A stretch of 24,430 bases of DNA, taken from the IMG/VR virus record IMGVR_UViG_3300025151_000293, positions 1 through 24,430 of that record. One strand, written 5' to 3'. Origin of the DNA: a virus. This document shows, piece after piece, positions 1-7,535 of the stretch (the stretch's first letter is position 1; each line of letters begins with the position of its first letter). The notes beneath the pieces are model-generated. The model saw only the letters and a program-made list of their open reading frames with translations. It was not told where the DNA came from and did no database searches. Both the position numbers and the translations under genes were made by a program.

Positions 1-270
1 AGTGTTGGCGGTCATGTCATCTACAACAAAGTCAATCGTACCGTCACTATCTTCATAAGTGACTGAGATGCGGGTCTCTGTATTGCCAGTAAGCATGGCC
101 CCCACAATATCTTGAACTTGTTCTGTGGTAAGCTGCGTGTCAGCGGTCATGTCATCAACCACCAGATCAATAGTGCCGTCAGAGTCCTCGTATGTAGCAG
201 ATATGCGTGTTTCTGTATTGCCAGTAAACATGGCACCCACGATATCCTGAACCTGCTCAGAGGTCAAGAC
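1..270 (-). repeat. Tandem 135-bp (45-aa) repeats inside the tail fibre gene
   Basis: Two consecutive units with a period of exactly 135 bp: GGTCATGTCATC occurs at 10 and again at 145. Each unit encodes QVQDIVGAM, TGNTETRIS and YEDSDGTID. The unit nearest the left edge is cut by the window, so the true copy number is unknown. In-frame repeats of this kind allow fibre length to change by recombination. Confidence 0.85.
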
Positions 271-660
271 TGTATCAGTATCTGTTACGGTATTGGTGAA
301 TGTGATCTTATCACCAGATCTAGCGATAGAAAGCCCAGTGCCTGCCTCAAGAACTACATCATCTGTTGTCCCATCATTGTCTGTAAGTCTAATCTTCTCC
401 TCATCACTGTTGTCACCGTCAACACATGATATAGTGTAAGACTTTCCATCAGCCCCAGCTGGACCTGTAGCACCTGTAGGACCCTGGGCGCCCGTGGCAC
501 CAGTATCCCCCTTTGGACCTTTCTCGTTAACAGTAACAGATATGGCCGCAGCCTCAGTTACAGATACGGAAGACTCTTGTGTCGTAAATGAAAGCTGCGT
601 AGTTCCATCTACGCTAACACTAACTTGGTTAGCCGCCGTTGTGCTTACAGATACAGACAT
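1..660 (-). CDS. Collagen-like tail fibre protein with 45-aa repeats, C-terminus cut by the window edge
   Basis: Open from ATG 660 to the window edge (220 codons, no stop). Residues about 1-50 are a Ser/Thr/Val-rich beta segment (MSVSVSTTAANQVSVSVDG). Then comes a short collagen-like Gly-X-Y run (GPKGDTGATGAQGP, continuing to GPAGADG), followed by a linker and tandem repeats of about 45 residues built around QDIVGAM, TGNTETRI and YEDSDGTID. Such Gly-X-Y plus QDIVGAM-type repeats are known from phage tail fibres, where they form trimeric shafts. Role by family: distal tail fibre for host recognition. The start overlaps the stop of the preceding gene as TAATG, so the two are translationally coupled. 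The tip domain lies outside the window. Confidence 0.85.
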   Translation of the reverse strand, partial: MSVSVSTTAANQVSVSVDGTTQLSFTTQESSVSVTEAAAISVTVNEKGPKGDTGATGAQGPTGATGPAGADGKSYTISCVDGDNSDEEKIRLTDNDGTTDDVVLEAGTGLSIARSGDKITFTNTVTDTDTVLTSEQVQDIVGAMFTGNTETRISATYEDSDGTIDLVVDDMTADTQLTTEQVQDIVGAMLTGNTETRISVTYEDSDGTIDFVVDDMTANT

Positions 661-1109
661 TAGAATACATCAGTTACCTGTGAATTGATTACAAAAGAAC
701 CTCTCAACACTCCTTTGTGAGTATCGAGCCCAGTAGAGCTTGGTTTAACGTACTTAAGATCATACACATATGATCCAGGTGCAATCAAGCTCATGGTTTC
801 TGCAGATGCCTCAATAGTTACGTTACCACTGTTATCTAAGGTTGGCGCTTCAAATGCTCTAACATCTGTATCTCGACCCTTTGTAATGCTTGGTGTTTGA
901 AGAACGACATTTTCTATTTGTCTGCCAGCTCTTTTATCTCCAACGCGAGTGATTGACTTGACCTGCATGTAAAAAACATACTCGTCAGTCACAAGAGTGA
1001 GGCCTGTGCCACTAGAATCCTTGAGATTCACTGTCATAGAAAAGGTGTCACCTTCTCTACAAACGATGTTCAGCTCCTCTGTTGTATCAAAATTTGCTGT
1101 TTCAGCCAT
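660..1109 (-). CDS. Small beta-rich putative virion or tail protein, 149 aa
   Basis: 149 aa, rich in alternating hydrophobic and polar residues with no strong helices (REGDTFSMTVNLKDSSG, YVYDLKYVKPSSTG). This suits an immunoglobulin-like beta-sandwich, as in many baseplate or fibre-attachment proteins, but no family can be named from sequence alone. It sits between the portal and the tail fibre. Its ATG overlaps the portal stop (TGATG) and its own stop overlaps the fibre start (TAATG), so it belongs to the structural operon. Role in tail or fibre attachment is inferred from position and composition only. Confidence 0.7.
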   Translation of the reverse strand: MAETANFDTTEELNIVCREGDTFSMTVNLKDSSGTGLTLVTDEYVFYMQVKSITRVGDKRAGRQIENVVLQTPSITKGRDTDVRAFEAPTLDNSGNVTIEASAETMSLIAPGSYVYDLKYVKPSSTGLDTHKGVLRGSFVINSQVTDVF

Positions 1110-3544
1110 CAGTCCTCAAATATTTTATCTACCAATCCTTTTGTCTCCTTTACAACTTCTTCCCTCTTGCCCTGCCTTTGAGATATAAGCTTGCTTTGAT
1201 CCGCCGTTTGAGCTTCCAAGCGCTCATCCTTTCTATCCTCTTTGAGAACTTCAAGCTTCTCTCTAAATGCCTGATCTTCTTCTCTAAATCCAAGAGTGGC
1301 TTTGGCTTTGATCATTTCAATCTCTCGCCTAAACTCATGTCTCATTGTCTCAAGCTGAGATTCCATCTCATTCTTCAGCTTCATCTTTTCCATATCAAGC
1401 TGAGCTTCCACTTGAGCTTCTTGAATCTTGAGCTGAGACGCTGCTTGAGCTGCCTGAAGAGCTTCTTGTTTTTGACGCTGAGAGTTTTGATCTGCCATGG
1501 CAGCCACGCGCTGCATTCTCTTCTTTCTTTTGACAATAAGAAGTCTTTCAGCTTGATTTACATCTTTCAGTCCTCGAACAGCAATCGCATCTTCCAGATC
1601 AAGTTCTTTTTGCTGAAGGGCCATCTGAATGTTCTGCTCTAGATAAGCCTTGTCTTTGTCCTCCATGTCTTTTGTGACAAGAACTCCAAAGTTGTACATA
1701 GGCAGTTCTGAGAATGATGACAAGGCATCCATGTTCTCATTGCCAAGGGCTCTTTTGTAGGCCCCATAAATCACAGACTCTTCTGGCAAGATCTGAATGC
1801 ACTTGATAATATCCTGACAAACTTTTTTGAAGAGAATCAAAGAAGCATTTGTGATGTCGTATGTGGCATTGTTGCTTGCCTGAATAGCTTGTTGCTGAAC
1901 ACCCACCAAAGCATCACCCTTAGGAGTAGAGGCGTCCACAGCCTCATTTACTCCAGTTGTATCGCGGATCATTCTTAGATAGTGATTGTACAAACCAATC
2001 AACTCATTGATGTTCCTAATGCTATTGCCAATCTCTCGAACAGGTGGGTTCTGGAATCCACCTTCTGGGTTCTTGCTCCTGTAGTAGAACACACCAGTCT
2101 GTTCGTAAATGTCGTGAAGGTCAAGAGGCTGAAGCTCTCCCCCCTTGCCAAGCTGTACATTCTCCAGCCCTTCAATATCAATCACCAATCCATCTGGCTT
2201 TGCCTTTGCAATCGCCTGTTGAATCTTGAGGTGAGTAAGTTGAAGCATGTCAGCAAACCCTGTGCAGCTGTCCACCATGGACTTAGGCATCATGTCTTTC
2301 AGATTGACTGCAGAAGCTGAGTAGGACAAGGTTGCTTGTGAGAGGTCGTGAATGTTCTTAGGGATATTTTTCTTTTTGCCATACCCAAACAACATTCCGC
2401 AATCAACAATGTAGCTCCCTTCGTAAACAACCTTAATGTCCATGCATTGTGGTCGTCTTTCATAGACAGAACCTTTGGGCTGCTTATAGCTAAATCCTTT
2501 GTAGAAGAAATTAAAATTGCCGTAGCGATTCTCTTTCTCTTCAAAGTGCATTGTCTCAACGGTCAGGAACTCAAAATCCAAAACATTTACAGTGTACTCG
2601 TCGTACCCATATGTCATGGTGTTAAGGTCCTGGTCGTATTTTTTTGTGCTGTACTTACTGGCATTGTTGCCGTTTGTACCCTTGACCTTGTTTGCAATTT
2701 TGCTAAGGTCCTCTTCAGAAAGCTCGTCCCCTGCAAGCCTACGCAATTCAGCAATAGAAATCTTCTTGATGTGACCCGCGTAAGTTAGATCATTAAAACC
2801 TGGGTCTTCTGTGTAGCTATGAATAAACAGAGACGGATCGACATACTCTGTTTTAATCCCAGTGTTTGGGTCATTTGACCTTTTAACAACTGCGATTCCT
2901 AAAGCCACCAGATCATTTACAGATCTTCTGAAGATAGAATCTTCAAATTGATTCCACTCCAAAGTAAGATTTGTTGCAATCTGAGCAGATATCTCTCCTC
3001 CTGTCTTGATGTTATCTCCATACAGGATATCAATTTCTTCAGCTGAATCAGGAAGGGATGCAGGGTCTTCGCCAAGTGATTGTCCTGTCTTCTCTTTGAA
3101 TTGCATCAACAACTCCTTGTTGGCAACTTGAGACTTCAGAAATCTTTTATTCTTGTTCTTTTGAGATGTAGACAGAGGGTCAACAGCCTCCAGGTTAGGG
3201 TACATCTTCTTTGCAAGAATCTTGTTTGCTACAATGCGAACAAACTTAGGCAGAACAGGTACTGGAGTATAATCAAGATTCATCAAGCTTCCATCACCCC
3301 CATTTGGATCGAGGCTGTTAAGGAGCTGCTTGTAAATGTTTGTGTCCTGAGTGCCAAGAGCATAGTCTCTGCTTCTGGCAAATATTCTATTTCTTTTCCC
3401 TACAAGACTCCCAACATCCGTCATCCTTCCCCACTGTGAATCAATAGCTTTTGCATATTGAATACCGTAAGCTTTTGATGCTTTTTCTTCTGGGGAGGCA
3501 AGAGGATTTGGGAACCCTTTACTCGTACCTTTTGTGTCCTGCAT
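1109..3544 (-). CDS. Portal protein (head-tail connector), 811 aa
   Basis: Immediately downstream of the large terminase, as portals usually are, and of portal size. The body has portal-like stretches: an Arg/Asn-rich N-terminal third, then a helical wing with YNHYLRMIRDTTGVNEAVDA followed by KGDALVGVQQQAI. The last 150 or so residues are a highly charged Gln/Glu/Lys coiled coil (QKQEALQAAQAASQLKIQEA), ending LVDKIFED. By family it forms the dodecameric channel at one capsid vertex through which DNA is packaged. I start it at ATG 3544 (MQDTKGTSKG). The longer TTG start at 3574 falls inside a promoter -7 box, so it is unlikely to be translated. The 3' end contains one copy of an exact 24-bp repeat also found at 19410. 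Confidence 0.85.
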   Translation of the reverse strand: MQDTKGTSKGFPNPLASPEEKASKAYGIQYAKAIDSQWGRMTDVGSLVGKRNRIFARSRDYALGTQDTNIYKQLLNSLDPNGGDGSLMNLDYTPVPVLPKFVRIVANKILAKKMYPNLEAVDPLSTSQKNKNKRFLKSQVANKELLMQFKEKTGQSLGEDPASLPDSAEEIDILYGDNIKTGGEISAQIATNLTLEWNQFEDSIFRRSVNDLVALGIAVVKRSNDPNTGIKTEYVDPSLFIHSYTEDPGFNDLTYAGHIKKISIAELRRLAGDELSEEDLSKIANKVKGTNGNNASKYSTKKYDQDLNTMTYGYDEYTVNVLDFEFLTVETMHFEEKENRYGNFNFFYKGFSYKQPKGSVYERRPQCMDIKVVYEGSYIVDCGMLFGYGKKKNIPKNIHDLSQATLSYSASAVNLKDMMPKSMVDSCTGFADMLQLTHLKIQQAIAKAKPDGLVIDIEGLENVQLGKGGELQPLDLHDIYEQTGVFYYRSKNPEGGFQNPPVREIGNSIRNINELIGLYNHYLRMIRDTTGVNEAVDASTPKGDALVGVQQQAIQASNNATYDITNASLILFKKVCQDIIKCIQILPEESVIYGAYKRALGNENMDALSSFSELPMYNFGVLVTKDMEDKDKAYLEQNIQMALQQKELDLEDAIAVRGLKDVNQAERLLIVKRKKRMQRVAAMADQNSQRQKQEALQAAQAASQLKIQEAQVEAQLDMEKMKLKNEMESQLETMRHEFRREIEMIKAKATLGFREEDQAFREKLEVLKEDRKDERLEAQTADQSKLISQRQGKREEVVKETKGLVDKIFED
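1117..1140. repeat. Copy 1 of an exact 24-bp repeat (portal 3' end)
   Basis: Identical over 24 bp to 19410-19433 and in the same orientation. It begins CAAATATTTTATC and ends CCAATCCTT. Here it encodes the portal tail LVDKIF on the minus strand. The minus-strand reading also ends ATATTTG, a near match to a promoter -7 box, 7 nt before the next start codon at 1109. Confidence 0.9.
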
Positions 3545-3571
3545 TAGATAGGGATTCCATTTTACCTTTTG

Positions 3572-3579
3572 CAAATATA
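3572..3579 (-). promoter_or_regulatory. Bacteroidetes-type -7 box (TATATTTG) before the portal gene
   Basis: The minus strand reads TATATTTGCA, matching TAnnTTTG exactly. It leaves a leader of about 20 nt to ATG 3544. No good TTG element is found 19-20 nt upstream, so the promoter is incomplete. The same 10-mer occurs before two other minus-strand genes (13461-13470, 15401-15410). Confidence 0.5.
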
Positions 3580-3584
3580 AGTAA

Positions 3585-5699
3585 TCAACGAGTTACGTTA
3601 TATCTGCGGAAAAATCTCTTCTCTTCGAAGTTAGATTTGGGTTTTGTTTTTTCTTTTTGGGCAGCCAACAAGCACAAACCAGAGCTTATACTAAGGTCGT
3701 ACTTGGTTCGATTGTCGATCTTAAATCCAATCCAATCTTCCAGGGTTCTATTGAAATACATTTTTCCATATTCACCACTATCGTGATTTATTCCTACATG
3801 ATCATGTATGTATGCCTCTATAGCCTGGGCATGGGCGTGAATAACATCCTGTGAGTTGGAGGGGATTCCTTTTGTCTTTACTCTTTGGGCGCCAGCACTG
3901 TTTGATAAATGCCTAGGCCTATCCAATAAGTATCCATCGTAACCCCTTGATTCAAAATATCTTGCGATGCCGTACTTATTGTTTTCAATTAACAGCGGGT
4001 ATCCGTAGAACACAGACGCCATGAGGCAGTCTTCATAGAAGATCTTGGCCAGGGGTGGGCGCGAAGCGTATTCTAAAACAAACATGTTTGATGGGTGATG
4101 CATGTTGAACTTGTTGAACATGTGCATTGCCCCCTTAGATCCTCTGCCGTCTACTGTTGCATCAAGGTCATAGGAGTCAACACCGCCAACACCTATGTTC
4201 GCGTTTGGTGCAACTCGTTTGTTTCTGTCAAACTTTTTTTGATTTCGCATCTCTGGAGGCGGCATCCATCCAATATGAAATCTACCATTGGGGTCAGGCT
4301 TGAATGCGACTTCTGTGTCTTGCTCTCCATTCTTCCAATAGAAGTTTCCTACCACCACTGGATTTGGAAACAGGTCATCATTGTATTGCACCTGCTCATA
4401 AATCTTGGTGATGTTAAACAGAGTGCTTTGAACGCTGTCTCTAAATGCTTCGTCTGTAGTAAATGGAAACTGTCTGATAACCTCATTCAGTTCTGAGGGA
4501 TCTTCCAAAAGCCCTTGCCTTTCGTTTTTTAGGTAAGACTTTGAACCAGTATAGATTTCTTCCCCATCAATCCCTTCAACAGAAGAATCAGGGTCGTTAA
4601 CTACAGGCTCCCCATACAAATCAAAAAATCCCTCTAGTGATTCAAAAGCTGGGATGAACAGCCTGTACAGTCCAGATCTAGTCCTCCCATTCTTGTTTCT
4701 CTCCGCTGGGTTTGAATCGTTCCACAAATCTTTGTACTCCTTCCCCCCTTTGTCCATTGGATTTACGGTGCTTCCTACCATGGCCTTTCCTACGATTTTC
4801 CGCCCTACGATCAAACAAGTTCTTTGAATCCTCCAGGCGTCCCTTATGTCCGTAGGCTTTTCCCATTTACCAGCCTCATCAAGATACAACAGGTGCAGCT
4901 TCTCACCATCATATGCATTGTTGGTGGTGTTTTTCCAATTGACTACTGTATTCAACGCCTCACCACTCTGTGATGTCTTGTTGTTTTTCGTAATTCTTTT
5001 TGATGGCTCTCGAAAGGCAAGTTCCATTCGAGGGTTTGTAGTACCGTCTTGAATGGGTTTAAAGAAGAAGGGGTAGCTCCTGAACATGTACACCACCTTC
5101 TTCATGAAGATGTTTTCTTGTGCGTCTTTACCTGTTTTTGATTGGATGCCAAGAAGCTTGTCTTTGATCTGAGTAGCTTCATCAACCAAAACTGAAGAAC
5201 AGATATTGGTATATCCAGAACGACGGCACTTAGTGTACAGCTGACCAATACAACGCGGATCAGACTCGCACGCAGCAAGGTGTAAAAATATATCACGTTG
5301 GAATGCAAGGTAAGATGGATAGCCTATGTCCATCTTGGTCCATTGCAGCATCATGTAGTGCCTGCCCGTAATATACGTAGCGACACCGTTGTTATAAAAC
5401 CAAAAGCCTTCACGCCTACGGCGAAACTCCTCCTCGATATATGGACGAAACTTCTCTCTAAATTCCCTTGGCATTTCTGCCCACTCATCCATAGACTTAA
5501 TCCTAGACAGCTCCTGAGGCATATCAATCCTTTCCCACAATTGCAAGCGCTTTGACTTTTCATGTCCTGCAATTTGTTTTTTGGGAGGCTGAGCGGGAAG
5601 AATAATGAGTAGCCCACCAAGTTCAATACTTTGACCTTGCGTGCCGTTGGGACAAATTGAGATAGCGTAGTCCTCATATTTATCGTCCTTGACCAGCAT
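3585..5699 (-). CDS. terL: Terminase large subunit (TerL), 704 aa
   Basis: Two-domain packaging motor. The ATPase domain has a deviant Walker A (CRRSGYTN, about residues 158-165, Arg-rich instead of GxGKT, as in many TerL proteins), a Walker B (LHLLYLDEA, 268-276, Asp274-Glu275) and a coupling-type motif GSTVNP near 309. The C-terminal RNase H-like nuclease starts at IGVGGVDSYD (Asp508), with LIENN (Glu572) and KYDLSISSG (Asp668) as the other likely metal ligands. It cuts concatemeric DNA and drives it through the portal encoded just downstream. Length is somewhat above the usual 450-650 aa. The first 20 nt overlap the small basic peptide gene in another frame. Confidence 0.93.
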   Translation of the reverse strand: MLVKDDKYEDYAISICPNGTQGQSIELGGLLIILPAQPPKKQIAGHEKSKRLQLWERIDMPQELSRIKSMDEWAEMPREFREKFRPYIEEEFRRRREGFWFYNNGVATYITGRHYMMLQWTKMDIGYPSYLAFQRDIFLHLAACESDPRCIGQLYTKCRRSGYTNICSSVLVDEATQIKDKLLGIQSKTGKDAQENIFMKKVVYMFRSYPFFFKPIQDGTTNPRMELAFREPSKRITKNNKTSQSGEALNTVVNWKNTTNNAYDGEKLHLLYLDEAGKWEKPTDIRDAWRIQRTCLIVGRKIVGKAMVGSTVNPMDKGGKEYKDLWNDSNPAERNKNGRTRSGLYRLFIPAFESLEGFFDLYGEPVVNDPDSSVEGIDGEEIYTGSKSYLKNERQGLLEDPSELNEVIRQFPFTTDEAFRDSVQSTLFNITKIYEQVQYNDDLFPNPVVVGNFYWKNGEQDTEVAFKPDPNGRFHIGWMPPPEMRNQKKFDRNKRVAPNANIGVGGVDSYDLDATVDGRGSKGAMHMFNKFNMHHPSNMFVLEYASRPPLAKIFYEDCLMASVFYGYPLLIENNKYGIARYFESRGYDGYLLDRPRHLSNSAGAQRVKTKGIPSNSQDVIHAHAQAIEAYIHDHVGINHDSGEYGKMYFNRTLEDWIGFKIDNRTKYDLSISSGLCLLAAQKEKTKPKSNFEEKRFFRRYNVTR

Positions 5700-5811
5700 A
5701 TCGCTTGCGATAGGTTTTTGAGCTTTTGTTTTTAGAGGTTTTCGTCTTTGCGTGAACGCCCTTGCGACGAACTCTTTTCTTCTGATAGGTTGAAACTTGA
5801 ATCTTAGCCAT
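5680..5811 (-). CDS. Tiny conserved basic peptide upstream of terL, 43 aa
   Basis: Begins MAKIQVSTYQKKRVRRKG and carries GVHAKTKTSKNKSS, ending YAGQGR. About 40% of residues are Lys or Arg. I recognise the GVHAKTKTSK...GQGR pattern as a short peptide often found next to terL in phages, function not established. It overlaps the terL start by 20 nt in a different frame, so the two are probably translationally coupled. Its charge suggests nucleic-acid binding, possibly in packaging (inference). The ATG at 5811 follows the A-rich context ACATCAA. Confidence 0.8.
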   Translation of the reverse strand: MAKIQVSTYQKKRVRRKGVHAKTKTSKNKSSKTYRKRYAGQGR

Positions 5812-5830
5812 TTGATGTAATTTAATTTAG

Positions 5831-5904
5831 TACACCTGTAGGGACTCGAACCCTAAACCTGCACATTAGAAGTGTGCTGCTCTATCCAGTTGAGCTACAG
5901 GTGC
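5831..5904 (-). tRNA. tRNA-Arg, anticodon TCT
   Basis: A full cloverleaf can be drawn on the minus strand: acceptor GCACCTG / CAGGTGT, T8 A9, D arm GCTC-AACTGGATA-GAGC, anticodon arm GCACA-CTTCTAA-TGTGC (anticodon TCT, reading AGA), variable AGGTT, T arm TAGGG-TTCGAGT-CCCTA and discriminator A. Length is 74 nt. No CCA is encoded. Phage tRNAs of this kind usually compensate for codons commoner in the phage than in the host; AGA is frequent in the minus-strand genes here. Confidence 0.93.
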
Positions 5905-5907
5905 GTG

Positions 5908-5984
5908 TCCGCGAAGTGGGACTTGAACCCACATGTGACCAGTTACCCTTTCTACAAGGTATAAGCTTGAGGGGATACTCGCGG
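5908..5984 (-). tRNA. Non-canonical or degenerate tRNA locus, isotype undetermined
   Basis: It lies 3 nt upstream of tRNA-Arg in transcription order. The 3' half is a good tRNA: T arm GTGGG-TTCAAGT-CCCAC, and 3' acceptor strand TTCGCGG pairing over 7 bp with CCGCGAG at the 5' end, total 77 nt. The middle is abnormal: no normal D arm is visible, and the GTA that could be a Tyr anticodon (TTGTAGA) sits in a loop of 8-10 nt closed by TACC / GGTA rather than a 7-nt loop on a 5-bp stem. It may be a decayed tRNA, a tRNA with an expanded anticodon loop or a tRNA mimic. The HNH gene stop codon abuts its 5' end. Confidence 0.4.
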
Positions 5985-6341
5985 TTATAAGCTTCTTCTT
6001 TCGTGTGTCTTAATCCTGTGACAGTTTGCACATCTAATCTCACACTTTCTCATCTCTTCTTTTATCGTTGATATAGACTTGGGGCGATGAACCATATCTG
6101 CTATGTTTTCAACCTTCTCGCCTTTGACATGATCGAAATCAAGAACAAGAGTGTTTGACTCCCCGCAATCTATACAACTAAAAATCTTTTTGACTCTATT
6201 TACAAACTCTCTATTCCATTTTCTTTGTTGCGCTTTGGTCTGTTTTGCTTTCGACTTATAATACTCTTTGTTCTTCGCGTAGTGTTTTTTCTGATAGGCT
6301 TTATTGTAAGCCCTTCTAACATCGCGGTCCTTGTAAGGCAT
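5985..6341 (-). CDS. HNH endonuclease, 118 aa
   Basis: The N-terminal 50 residues are Lys/Arg/Tyr-rich and helical. The HNH beta-beta-alpha-metal fold follows, with the zinc knuckle Cys56-xx-Cys59 (CIDCG), the LDFDH core (Asp70-His71) and CEIRCANCHRIKTHERR (Cys104-xx-Cys107-His108). Proteins of this size with two CxxC pairs are either free-standing homing endonucleases or packaging-associated HNH proteins next to terL. Its position three genes before terL fits the packaging role, while its insertion flush against a damaged tRNA fits homing. Its ATG overlaps the stop of the 47-aa gene (TGATG). Confidence 0.88.
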   Translation of the reverse strand: MPYKDRDVRRAYNKAYQKKHYAKNKEYYKSKAKQTKAQQRKWNREFVNRVKKIFSCIDCGESNTLVLDFDHVKGEKVENIADMVHRPKSISTIKEEMRKCEIRCANCHRIKTHERRSL

Positions 6342-6484
6342 CAGTCCTCAAACTCATCATTCCAAGATTCCTCCCAGAATTTGAAATCAGTTTTGTTCTT
6401 TTGCCAGACTATTGCCTGCCAGTCATTTAGAGTATCTTTCAGCGAAACCTCCGCTGTAGTCTTTTGCTTGCTCGATTGATCCAT
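6341..6484 (-). CDS. Small Trp-rich acidic protein, 47 aa
   Basis: The frame from ATG 6484 reads MDQSSKQKTTAEVSLKDTLN, then a Trp/Phe-rich C-terminal half (KFWEESWNDEFED). It overlaps the end of the preceding gene by 62 nt in another frame, and its stop overlaps the HNH start (TGATG). The last codons, TTTGAGGACTGATG, are identical to the portal 3' junction. No family recognised. The reading frame is supported by the junction and the composition, but it is short. Confidence 0.55.
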   Translation of the reverse strand: MDQSSKQKTTAEVSLKDTLNDWQAIVWQKNKTDFKFWEESWNDEFED

Positions 6485-6668
6485 TGTTCGTAAGGTCTTT
6501 GATCATTTGTTCTAAACGCTGTCTTTCTACAATTAACTCCTTGCAGTCTGTTGCCGTCTGTTTAATTGACTGAAGCTCCGCTTTGCGAGCGCTCCCATTG
6601 ATGTCTGGATCAACAGGCTTTTTGACTTCATCAATCATGTTGTTGATGGCTGTCTCCATGCTTCTCAT
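6423..6668 (-). CDS. Helical protein of TerS size, candidate small terminase subunit, 81 aa
   Basis: Predicted mostly alpha-helical with heptad-like spacing (SIKQTATDCKELIVERQRL, EQMIKDLTNNG) and a C-terminal GGFAERYSK. T7-like phages carry a TerS of about 85-100 aa just before TerL. This protein has that size, helical character and neighbourhood (packaging genes downstream), so TerS is a reasonable but unproven guess. Start chosen at ATG 6668, 16 nt after the previous stop. The frame is open further upstream to 6761, but that part overlaps the previous gene, and a non-ATG start a few codons earlier is possible. Confidence 0.6.
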   Translation of the reverse strand: MRSMETAINNMIDEVKKPVDPDINGSARKAELQSIKQTATDCKELIVERQRLEQMIKDLTNNGSIEQAKDYSGGFAERYSK

Positions 6669-6684
6669 CAAGCGCTGGGCAGCA

Positions 6685-6954
6685 TCAATCGTTGTAAACT
6701 TCTTGCGTGACAAAATTGATGTATTGAGGGGTTTTCTCTCCAACGTATGCACCAACAACATTGTAATCTAAATGCTCTACTGCATCTTCATATTCTATGC
6801 CCTCTTCAATCAGAATCTCAATCATCTTGTTGATGTCATACACAGCAACCACATTGGGGCCATAGGTGCAACCCACAAGGGCAGCATCAAATCCATCAGC
6901 AGTAAGACACTCTTCTTCTGCGAGCACCTCCATCAAGTGTTCTTTATCAATCAT
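6685..6954 (-). CDS. Acidic phage protein of unknown function, 89 aa
   Basis: Begins MIDKEHLMEVLAEEECLTAD and contains ALVGCTYGPNVVAVYDINKM, then GIEYEDAVEHLDYNVVGAYV followed by GEKTP. The pattern of a YEDAVE(Y/H)L-type helix followed by N(V/I)xGAxVGExTP is familiar from small proteins of many phages whose function is unknown. ATG 6954 overlaps the stop of the GroES-like gene by 4 nt (ATGA). No catalytic signature visible; strongly acidic. Confidence 0.75.
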   Translation of the reverse strand: MIDKEHLMEVLAEEECLTADGFDAALVGCTYGPNVVAVYDINKMIEILIEEGIEYEDAVEHLDYNVVGAYVGEKTPQYINFVTQEVYND

Positions 6955-7535
6955 TGCTCTACGTATAAAAGGTCTTCGATGCGAGTTCTATAGTATTCTT
7001 TCCCGTCAATCTTAATGCGATAGTCTCTGTTTTGTTTGAATCCAACAACATCGCCTTTCTTCACACCTATTGATTTCAATTCCTTTGAATCAAAAGCAAC
7101 GACGCCCTTAGTTGGGAGCTCTTCTTTTAAAGACACCACCTCGATAGTCCCATCTTCTTTTTCCTCCTCTTCAATAGCAGACAACAGGCTCCAGCCATCA
7201 AGCGGGTGTATCTTCCCTTTCTTGTCTTTGTATGCGATTGCCTGATTGTTTACAGCATGCTCTGGATCGTATTTGACAAAGTAACTATTCTCCACACCTG
7301 TAAGCTTTTGCCCACCCTGCATCACAACAAGATGATGGAAGTACAATCTATCCCCCTTTTTAACTGGGGTTTTATACTTGGCTGGGGTAGCTATGACTGG
7401 CCCGTCAGTAACTCTGTATTTGAACTCACCGCCCTCGAATCGAGTGTCGATGTATAACTCAACTCCGCTTTTGGTTGAGATCGTATCGTTGATTGGTCTA
7501 TCCAGCTCAACGATAAACATATTTAAAGATTTCAT
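6951..7535 (-). CDS. GroES-like co-chaperonin, apparently two GroES-type halves, 194 aa
   Basis: The N-terminal half resembles the 10-kDa co-chaperonin: MFIVELDRP, a mobile-loop-like TKSGVELYID (21-30) and VKKGDRLYFHH (58-68). About 100 residues later the GroES-like pattern recurs: GVVAFD, then VKKGDVVGFKQN (158-169) and a C-terminal TRIEDLLYVEQ, which matches the closing strand of GroES. Phage co-chaperonins such as T4 gp31 and RB49 CocO replace host GroES so that host GroEL can fold the major capsid protein. The same job is inferred here and fits its place in the virion module. It overlaps both neighbours by 4 nt (ATGA). An ordinary GroES has about 95 aa, so this is double length. Confidence 0.65.
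   Translation of the reverse strand: MKSLNMFIVELDRPINDTISTKSGVELYIDTRFEGGEFKYRVTDGPVIATPAKYKTPVKKGDRLYFHHLVVMQGGQKLTGVENSYFVKYDPEHAVNNQAIAYKDKKGKIHPLDGWSLLSAIEEEEKEDGTIEVVSLKEELPTKGVVAFDSKELKSIGVKKGDVVGFKQNRDYRIKIDGKEYYRTRIEDLLYVEQ

Noticed and set aside
1-270. CRISPR-like repeats at the left edge
   Set aside because: The repeats are 135 bp long, contiguous and in frame within a fibre gene, so they are protein repeats, not spacers and repeats.
1082-1642. A 186-aa plus-strand frame over the portal 3' end
   Set aside because: Leu/Phe/Ser-rich shadow of the minus-strand coiled-coil codons (Lys/Glu/Gln reversed), no start context.
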